Origin: an uncultured Eubacteriales bacterium
Lineage (GTDB): Bacteria > Bacillota > Clostridia > UBA1381 > UBA9506
DNA: 6,841 nt
Direction of reading: 5' to 3'
Assembly: GCA_902478395.1 (NCBI GenBank)
Contig: CABSKZ010000158.1
Location: 1-6,841 of the forward strand
Shown here: in pieces, positions 1 through 4,565 of the stretch
How positions within the stretch are numbered: the first letter of the stretch is position 1
Layout of the letters: each line of letters begins with the position of its first letter
Translations under genes and position numbers: made by a program
Notes under the pieces: generated by a model
What the model was told of the DNA's origin: nothing
The model's database searches: none
The model's input: only the letters and a program-made list of their open reading frames with translations

Positions 1-37
1 ATAATATCTTGTAAAGCATAAATTGGGGGATGCGTTT

Positions 38-529
38 ATGGAAATTGAACGGAAGTTTCTAATTGATTCCTTTCCGGATTTGCCGCTTATCGAACAGGCG
101 GTTTGCTATCAGGGTTACCTGAGTGTGCGGCCGGTTGTCCGGATCCGAAAAAAGGTAGACGGAGATATCACAACCTATAAACTTTGTTTTAAAGGAAAAG
201 GGACGATTGCGCGGCAGGAAGTGGAGCTGGATATTACAGAAGAGGTTTACGAACAGCTTGTGGAACTGCTGCCGGGTGCTCCGGTCCGCAAGGACTACCG
301 GGTGTACCGCCTGCCGGGCGGCGAGCGGCTGGAGTGCAGCCTGGTCGACCCGGGGGAACCAACAGAATTTATGTATGCCGAGGTGGAATTTGCAACGTTG
401 GAAGAGGCGCGGAGGTTCTCTCCGCCGGGGTTTCTTAACCGGGAGGTGACGGAACAGCCTGGGTACAGCATGGGCAGTTACTGGTCGAGAAAGTATCCTC
501 CCGCCTGCTCAGAACAACAGACGGATTAA
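38..529 (+). CDS. CYTH domain / triphosphate tunnel metalloenzyme family protein
   Basis: A 163-residue protein of the CYTH superfamily (class IV adenylate cyclase, thiamine triphosphatase, tripolyphosphatase). It opens with the signature ExExK motif (E2, E4, K6). The alternating charged residues expected to line the beta-barrel tunnel follow: R35 and R37, K48, K52/K54, E61 and E63, R84/K85, E99, and E115/E117, ending in the usual EVTE-PxYS C-terminal stretch. Family members hydrolyse triphosphate compounds in the cytoplasm with divalent metal; small bacterial single-domain members of this length are mostly inorganic or tri-polyphosphatases, and this is the likeliest role. Substrate cannot be read from sequence. 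An in-frame TTG at position 23 would add five residues, but the ATG at 38 has a GGGGGA ribosome site (25-30) seven bases upstream and puts the ExExK motif at the very N-terminus, as is usual. Its stop codon overlaps the ribosome site of the next gene, suggesting coupled translation. The promoter must lie in or before the first 37 bases and is not visible. Confidence 0.9.
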   Translation: MEIERKFLIDSFPDLPLIEQAVCYQGYLSVRPVVRIRKKVDGDITTYKLCFKGKGTIARQEVELDITEEVYEQLVELLPGAPVRKDYRVYRLPGGERLECSLVDPGEPTEFMYAEVEFATLEEARRFSPPGFLNREVTEQPGYSMGSYWSRKYPPACSEQQTD

Positions 530-533
530 GGAG
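528..533 (+). promoter_or_regulatory. Ribosome binding site AAGGAG overlapping the CYTH stop codon
   Basis: AAGGAG shares its first two bases with the TAA stop of the CYTH gene (527-529) and lies seven bases before the ATG at 541. It decides the dehydrogenase start: the in-frame GTG at 535 would be only one base away from it. The overlap implies translational coupling of the two genes. Confidence 0.75.
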
Positions 534-540
534 CGTGTGT

Positions 541-1503
541 ATGGCGGAACAAATTCTTTCGCTGATGCCATTTTCCGAGGCGCAGAAAAGACGATTGGAA
601 CGACTGGCGCCCGGCTCCGGCATTGTGTACGGCACCCGGGAATCTGTGACGGAGGAACAGGTCCGGCAGGCGGATATCATTTTGGGGAATCCGCCCGCCT
701 GCATGCTGCGCCATGCCGGGCGCCTCAAATGGCTGCAGCTGCAATCCGCTGGTGCGGACGCTTATCTGACAGACAACATATTGCGGCCTGAAACGCTGCT
801 TACAACTGCCAGAGGTGCATATGGCCCCGCGGTTTCGGAGCATATGCTTGCCATGCTGTTAGCATTGTTCAAAAAACTGCATTTATACTGGGGTAACCAG
901 CAAAAAGGCTGCTGGCAGGATGAAGGGAATGTCCGTTCTATTTGTGGATCCACGGTCCTGATTGTTGGTTTGGGCGATATCGGGTGCGCGTTTGCGGAAC
1001 GGATTCACGCGCTCGGCGGAACGGTAATTGGAATAAAAAGGCGGTTAACTGCGAAACCTTCTTATGTGGATGAACTGGCAGCTGTATCAGAAATGAGAAA
1101 CAAGCTGCCATATGCCGATGTGGTTGCCAATGTCCTTCCGGCGACGCCGGAAACAGCCCGGCTGTTCAACAGGGAACTGTTTGGACTAATGAAGCCGGGG
1201 GCGGTTTTTATCAACGCCGGGCGCGGCTCTACGGTTGACCACAATGCGTTGGCGGACGCTTTGTATTCAGGACATTTATCCGGCGCTTGCCTTGACGTAA
1301 CGGAACCGGAGCCGCTGCCTTGCGGCCACATTCTGTGGAAGGCTCCGAATCTGCTGATAACCCCTCATTCAGCAGGCGGGACACATCTGCCGGAAACCTT
1401 TTTCCGGGTTGCGGAGATTGTCTTTGATAATCTGATATCATACCGGGAGCGGAAAGCGCTGAGAAATGTTGTGCACGGTTTGGATTCAGGCGGAATAAAA
1501 TAA
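541..1503 (+). CDS. D-isomer-specific 2-hydroxyacid dehydrogenase (NAD(P)-dependent)
   Basis: A 320-residue cytoplasmic oxidoreductase interconverting a 2-oxo acid and a D-2-hydroxy acid with NAD(P)H. The split substrate-binding domain occupies about residues 1-100 and the C-terminal end. The Rossmann domain starts with GLGDIG (143-148), after a conserved YGPAVSEHMLAMLLAL helix (94-109). The catalytic triad is complete: R228 in NAGRGS, E257 in TEPEPLP and H276 in TPHSAGG. The R-to-E spacing of 29 residues equals that I recall for E. coli SerA (R240, E269). Length is normal for the short members of the family (glyoxylate/hydroxypyruvate-reductase-like) and there is no ACT domain, so it is not a full SerA. 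After the GxGxxG motif, the stretch VIGIKRR carries Lys and Arg where NAD-specific enzymes usually have an acidic residue, hinting at NADPH preference; this is inference. Substrate unknown. It is probably co-transcribed with the CYTH gene, 11 nt upstream. Confidence 0.92.
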   Translation: MAEQILSLMPFSEAQKRRLERLAPGSGIVYGTRESVTEEQVRQADIILGNPPACMLRHAGRLKWLQLQSAGADAYLTDNILRPETLLTTARGAYGPAVSEHMLAMLLALFKKLHLYWGNQQKGCWQDEGNVRSICGSTVLIVGLGDIGCAFAERIHALGGTVIGIKRRLTAKPSYVDELAAVSEMRNKLPYADVVANVLPATPETARLFNRELFGLMKPGAVFINAGRGSTVDHNALADALYSGHLSGACLDVTEPEPLPCGHILWKAPNLLITPHSAGGTHLPETFFRVAEIVFDNLISYRERKALRNVVHGLDSGGIK

Positions 1504-1622
1504 ACTGAATGAAAATATCGTTGGTGAGGGCCGGACGGGGCATCGCCCCTGCCTGAATACACAGGGAGGTTATCTTCTGCTTGTGAGGTTAAAATTCCAA
1601 TGGTTGAAAAGGATGGTAATGG
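1504..1622. other. Intergenic leader with GC-rich alternative hairpins
   Basis: A 119-nt gap between two same-strand genes. GGGGC (1537-1541) can pair with GCCCC (1545-1549) around an ATC loop, with GGC (1529-1531) and GCC (1551-1553) able to extend the stem. CCCTG (1547-1551) can instead pair with CAGGG (1562-1566); the two stems share bases 1547-1549 and exclude each other. No T-run follows either stem, so neither is an intrinsic terminator. A good ribosome-site-like AGGGAGG (1563-1569) lies far from the annotated start at 1623. No promoter is evident. Confidence 0.45.
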
Positions 1623-2633
1623 ATGGAACGAAGTCTGCAAAATAAATTTGAACAGATTGCGCCGATGATTGGCAATACACCGCTGCTGGAAATCCGGTTC
1701 CGGTTTCATGGAAAGGAGAGGAGAATCTTCGCAAAAGCGGAGGCATACAACCTTACCGGCAGCATTAAGGATCGTGTCGCGCACTATGTGCTGAAAAAGG
1801 CGTATGAAGAAGGGCACATCAGGCCGGGAGAAATTATTGCGGAAGCAACGAGCGGGAATACAGGCATTGCGTTTTCTGCTCTGGGAAGCTATCTTGGGCA
1901 TCCGGTGGTTATTTATATGCCGGATTGGATGAGCCGGGAGCGCATTGCCCTGATGGAGAGTTTCGGTGCGCAGGTTCATTTGGTTTCGCGCGAGGAGGGC
2001 GGCTTTCTTGGCTCTATTGAATTAACAGAGCAGCTTGCGCGGCAGGGCGGGGTTTTTCTCCCGAAACAGTTCTCCAATGAGGACAATGTAGAGGCTCACT
2101 ACCTTACAACGGGGGAGGAGATTGTACGCCAGCTCGAAGCGATGGGACTGCAGGCGGATGGCGTGGTCGCGGGCGTGGGCACCGGCGGAACGGTAATGGG
2201 AATCGGCAGGCGGCTGCGGGATAAGAATCCGGCTTGCCGGGTATATCCGCTGGAACCCTCTAACTCGCCGACGCTTTCCACAGGCTATAAGGTAGGGCAG
2301 CACAGAATCTATGGTATTTCAGACGAATTTATCCCGAGTATTTTGAAGCTGGACCAGCTAGACGATGTCATTTCTGTTGACGACGGGGACGCAATTCTCA
2401 TGGCGCGGATGCTGTCAGAACAGCTTGGAATCGGCGTGGGCGTGTCCTCCGGCGCAAATTTCATCGGCAGCGTCATGGCACAGGAGAAGCTGGGGGATGA
2501 AAGCGTGGTCGTAACGGTTTTTGCCGACGACAACAAGAAGTACCTGTCGACGGATTATGCAAGACCGCAGGAAGCAAGGGAAGGGTATTACTCCGCACAG
2601 ATTGAACTGGAGGACATCTTTGTCCATAGGTAA
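1623..2633 (+). CDS. PLP-dependent cysteine synthase family protein
   Basis: A 336-residue fold-type II PLP enzyme related to O-acetylserine sulfhydrylase and cystathionine beta-synthase. In order: IGNTPLLE (16-23); NLTGSIKDR (43-51) with the PLP Schiff-base lysine K49; the substrate loop TSGNTG (76-81); QFSNEDN (149-155); the glycine-rich phosphate-binding loop GVGTGGT (184-190); EPSNSP (211-216); SSGAN (275-279), whose S276 should contact the PLP ring nitrogen; and DDNKKYLST (302-310), corresponding to the PERYLST-type ending of CysK. Family members replace the beta substituent of an activated serine with a thiol or another nucleophile. The extra EGGFLGS (125-131) stretch and the DDNKKYLST variant mark a subgroup distinct from classical CysK, so the true substrate is uncertain. 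No CBS regulatory domain is present. The ATG at 1623 follows an in-frame stop at 1617-1619, so no longer start is possible; AAGGA (1609-1613) lies nine bases upstream. It follows the dehydrogenase by 119 nt and may be part of the same transcript. Confidence 0.9.
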   Translation: MERSLQNKFEQIAPMIGNTPLLEIRFRFHGKERRIFAKAEAYNLTGSIKDRVAHYVLKKAYEEGHIRPGEIIAEATSGNTGIAFSALGSYLGHPVVIYMPDWMSRERIALMESFGAQVHLVSREEGGFLGSIELTEQLARQGGVFLPKQFSNEDNVEAHYLTTGEEIVRQLEAMGLQADGVVAGVGTGGTVMGIGRRLRDKNPACRVYPLEPSNSPTLSTGYKVGQHRIYGISDEFIPSILKLDQLDDVISVDDGDAILMARMLSEQLGIGVGVSSGANFIGSVMAQEKLGDESVVVTVFADDNKKYLSTDYARPQEAREGYYSAQIELEDIFVHR

Positions 2634-2665
2634 TTTCTGCTGAACAACGGTCTGATACCCCCCCT

Positions 2666-2695
2666 TTGACGGCATTTGTTTTTATACGCAATGAT
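2666..2695 (+). promoter_or_regulatory. Possible sigma-A-type promoter ahead of the mtnA-like gene
   Basis: TTGACG (2666-2671) matches five of six -35 consensus bases; AATGAT (2690-2695), after an 18-bp spacer, matches four of six -10 bases. It lies about 90 bp before the mtnA start. The same stretch contains a weak hairpin, GCAAT/ATTGC (2688-2700), followed by TGTTTTT, which could instead act as a weak terminator for the upstream gene. A lone -10-like TATGAT (2752-2757) nearer the gene has no -35 partner. Either way, the 148-bp gap suggests that mtnA has its own transcription unit. Confidence 0.3.
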
Positions 2696-2781
2696 ATTGC
2701 TGTTTTTCACAGCATTGGCTGACAGGCTGTGTATGCAAACGGAACCCTTTTTATGATTTAACAGCGAAAGCGGAGGTTCAA

Positions 2782-3855
2782 ATGGATAACCAAAGAAAAC
2801 TGGAGACGGTACGGCTCGACGACGAAAACAGCGCGCTGGTGATTCTGGACCAGACGCGTCTTCCGTCAGAAACCGTGTACCTGCATCTGAAAGAACTGGA
2901 GGAATTTTGGCACGCGATTCGGAGTCTACAGGTAAGGGGGGCGCCGGCCATTGGCGTTGCGGCGGCCGCAGGGCTTTACCTGGCGGCAAAAGCGGTGTCC
3001 GCGGCAGATTTTGACGCATTTTATGCAGAATTTCAAAAGGCGAAGGACTACCTTGCCACGGCGCGGCCGACTGCGGTTAATCTATTTTGGGCACTGGACC
3101 GCATGGAATGGGTGGTGCTGGAAAACCAGGACAAGACTGTCCCTGAAATTAAGAAGCGTTTAAAATCGGAGGCGGAAGCAATCCGCAATGAGGATATCGA
3201 GAACTGCCGTAAAATTGGGGAATATGGATTGGAGTTGCTCCGCCCGGGTATGGGAATCCTCACGCACTGCAACGCCGGCAGGCTGGCGGCGGTGGAGTAC
3301 GGGACAGCCACCGCACCGATTTATATAGGACAGGAACGAAACTACAACCTGAAAGTGTTTGCGGACGAAACCCGTCCGCTGCTGCAGGGGGCGCGGCTCA
3401 CAGCGTTCGAACTGCAGCAGGCCGGAGTCGATGTTACGCTGATATGCGATAATATGGCTTCCAGCGTCATGAAGAACGGATGGGTACAGGCAGTGTTTGT
3501 CGGCTGTGACAGGGTAGCGGCAAATGGAGACACGGCAAATAAGGTCGGAACTTCGGGCCTGGCTGTGCTGGCAAAGCACTACAACATTCCGTTTTATGTA
3601 TGCGCGCCGGCCGCGACCATTGATATGGCCTGTGCGGCGGGACGCGACATCTGCATCGAACAGCGGGACGGCGGGGAAATTACCCATATGTGGTATGAAA
3701 AGCCTGTTGCGCCGGAGCGGATAGCGGTTTATAATCCGGCGTTCGACGTAACGGACCATACATTGATTACCGCCTTTGTGACGGAACGCGGCGTTATGCG
3801 ACCTCCGTTCGATGAGGCGTTTAAGAAGCTGTTTTCCGCTAACGCAGAGGGGTAA
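2782..3855 (+). CDS. mtnA: S-methyl-5-thioribose-1-phosphate isomerase (MtnA family)
   Basis: A 357-residue enzyme of the aIF2B/MtnA family, the usual length for MtnA. It isomerises the aldose 5-methylthioribose 1-phosphate to the ketose 5-methylthioribulose 1-phosphate in methionine salvage. Visible motifs: VRGAPAIGVAAAAG (51-64) and RPTAVN (95-100), which contribute to phosphate binding; THCNAG (161-166) with the proposed catalytic C163; DETRPLLQGARLTAFEL (195-211); CDNMASSVM (222-230); and VGCDRVAANGDTANKVGT (240-257) with the catalytic acid D243. C163 and D243 are 80 residues apart, as C160 and D240 are in Bacillus subtilis MtnA. The C-terminal YNPAFDVT (317-324) and ITAFVTERGV (329-338) are typical. 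GGAGG (2772-2776) sits five bases before the ATG. No mtnK, mtnN or class II aldolase gene is in view, so participation in a 5-deoxyribose or 5-methylthioribose disposal (DHAP-shunt) route is possible. A terminator is built into the gene's end. Confidence 0.93.
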   Translation: MDNQRKLETVRLDDENSALVILDQTRLPSETVYLHLKELEEFWHAIRSLQVRGAPAIGVAAAAGLYLAAKAVSAADFDAFYAEFQKAKDYLATARPTAVNLFWALDRMEWVVLENQDKTVPEIKKRLKSEAEAIRNEDIENCRKIGEYGLELLRPGMGILTHCNAGRLAAVEYGTATAPIYIGQERNYNLKVFADETRPLLQGARLTAFELQQAGVDVTLICDNMASSVMKNGWVQAVFVGCDRVAANGDTANKVGTSGLAVLAKHYNIPFYVCAPAATIDMACAAGRDICIEQRDGGEITHMWYEKPVAPERIAVYNPAFDVTDHTLITAFVTERGVMRPPFDEAFKKLFSANAEG

Positions 3856-4267
3856 CCGCCCTTCTGCTTTTTTTGTTTAACAGAATTGCAAGCCTGCCGC
3901 GCAAAAAGTTTGAGAAAAAGACGAGCGGGATGCACAGCAGGAACCACAGCAGCGTGTAGGGCAGGCAGATTTGCCCCAGCAGGTGCAGCGGCAGGGCGGA
4001 ATAGTCCCACACATTCAGCCGGAATATTAAATTGACTACAACGCCTGCCGCGAATTCAATCACAGTAATAGAAAGACAGCCAGCAAGGCATTTTTTCCAA
4101 AGCCGCCACGTGGGAAAACGCTGGCAGAGGTGGTAAAATACCATGAAACAGAGGCCTCCGGTCAGCATCATGCTCCAGTGCGTATAGCCCCGCCACAGAA
4201 TTTCCAAAAGCGCATAGCCTACGCCGCCGATGGTGTACACCGCTCCATATTCTTTTAGCTTATACAT
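3839..4267 (-). CDS. Four-helix membrane protein, putative ABC-transporter type IV (CmpB-like) family
   Basis: A 142-residue integral membrane protein. Hydrophobic segments lie at about residues 9-25, 34-48, 61-82 and 92-119, with a basic tail (NKKSRRAVTPLR). The ELLWRG-THWSM-like stretch (22-33, with E22, R26, G27, T29, H30, W31), NVWDYS (85-90) and GQICLPYTLLW (98-108) match what I remember of the family annotated as putative ABC transporter permease (ABC_trans_CmpB, PF06541). No transported substrate is established that I know of, and no ATPase gene is nearby, so the transporter name should be taken lightly. An ATG at 4282 would add five residues, but the ATG with first base at 4267 has GGGTGAT (4271-4277 on this strand) just upstream and matches the usual MxYKLKxYG-type N-terminus. 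The gene is convergent with mtnA and its last 17 bp overlap mtnA's coding end; no terminator of its own is seen. Confidence 0.8.
   Translation of the reverse strand: MYKLKEYGAVYTIGGVGYALLEILWRGYTHWSMMLTGGLCFMVFYHLCQRFPTWRLWKKCLAGCLSITVIEFAAGVVVNLIFRLNVWDYSALPLHLLGQICLPYTLLWFLLCIPLVFFSNFLRGRLAILLNKKSRRAVTPLR
3844..3874 (+). terminator. Rho-independent terminator of mtnA, with the stop codon in the loop
   Basis: GCAGAGGGG (3844-3852) pairs with CCCTTCTGC (3859-3867) over nine base pairs, including one G-U wobble. The six-base loop TAACCG (3853-3858) starts with the TAA stop codon of mtnA. Seven T residues (3868-3874) follow directly. The opposite strand has no T-run after the stem, so the terminator works only for + strand transcription. 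Confidence 0.9.
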
Positions 4268-4270
4268 GAC

Positions 4271-4289
4271 ATCACCCAGCATTAGGGTG
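4271..4289 (-). promoter_or_regulatory. Hairpin covering the ribosome site of the membrane-protein gene
   Basis: Read on the minus strand, CACCC (4289-4285) can pair with GGGTG (4277-4273), a five-bp stem with a seven-base loop. GGGTGAT (4277-4271) is the ribosome binding site for the ATG at 4267, so the stem would hide it. On the + strand the same stem is followed by TG and seven T residues (4292-4298) and therefore resembles a weak terminator, although no gene reads into it there. Confidence 0.4.
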
Positions 4290-4399
4290 TGTTTTTTTAT
4301 CCTTTTTATGTGCCGGATTCCATAAATTTAGCTGAATAATATGTGTATTTTTGGGGAACGCCGTCAGCTGATTACCTGAAGTTTCCGCCCGTAAAATGA

Positions 4400-4428
4400 T
4401 GGACAATCGAGCCGGAATGTGGTATAAT
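4400..4428 (+). promoter_or_regulatory. Strong sigma-A-type promoter with extended -10
   Basis: TGGACA (4400-4405, five of six -35 bases), a 17-bp spacer and a perfect TATAAT (4423-4428), preceded by TGG (4420-4422), the extended -10 TGn element. Transcription would start near 4435, leaving an untranslated leader of about 130 nt before the activase gene. It is the best promoter in the window. Confidence 0.8.
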
Positions 4429-4434
4429 TCTTTA

Positions 4435-4565
4435 TATATTGGTGAATTGTACCCTATTTTGTCATGTGTGTCCGAAAAAAGCAGGACTTTTTGAGGACTG
4501 GCAACATATATTATATTGTGCTACTATCATTGACTATATGCAAAGCGGATAAAGAAGGTGTGAAT
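4435..4565 (+). other. Long 5' leader of the activase gene
   Basis: About 130 nt between the predicted transcription start and the TTG start codon. It holds a short stem, GTCC (4470-4473) with GGAC (4484-4487), followed by TTTTT (4488-4492), and an AT-rich imperfect palindrome (4501-4521, 8 of 10 base pairs, centred on 4511). A second promoter-like pair, TTGAGG (4491-4496) and TATATT (4512-4517), has a short 15-bp spacer. No known riboswitch was recognised. Confidence 0.45.
4553..4560 (+). promoter_or_regulatory. Ribosome binding site AGAAGGTG selecting a TTG start
   Basis: AGAAGGTG differs by one base from the ideal AGGAGGTG and ends five bases before TTG 4566. The in-frame alternative GTG at 4560 overlaps its last base. 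No in-frame ATG exists near the conserved GIDIGSTT motif, so a non-ATG start is required. Confidence 0.65.

Noticed and set aside
2688..2707. GCAAT/ATTGC hairpin followed by TGTTTTT as terminator of the cysteine-synthase-like gene
   Set aside because: The stem is only five bp with a three-base loop and mostly A-T pairs, and it overlaps a possible promoter; mentioned there but not called as a terminator.
3160..3759. Long minus-strand open frame (199 codons) within mtnA, and similar frames opposite the other genes
   Set aside because: They lie wholly opposite well-supported genes, show no recognisable motifs, and are expected as shadows in GC-rich coding sequence.
4330..4374. Imperfect direct repeat AGCTGAATA (4330-4338) and AGCTGATTA (4366-4374), the second inside palindrome TCAGCTGA (4364-4371)
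   Set aside because: Too short, only two copies, and 36 bases apart; chance is a sufficient explanation, although an operator cannot be excluded.
4330..4375. Minus-strand promoter for the membrane-protein gene (CTGACG with an 18-bp spacer to CATATT)
   Set aside because: Only four of six matches in each box; not strong enough to annotate, and no better pair was found upstream of the gene.
4453..4487. Additional promoter-like TTGTCA (4459-4464) in the activase leader
   Set aside because: At a 17-bp spacing the -10 position reads CAGGAC, which does not resemble TATAAT.
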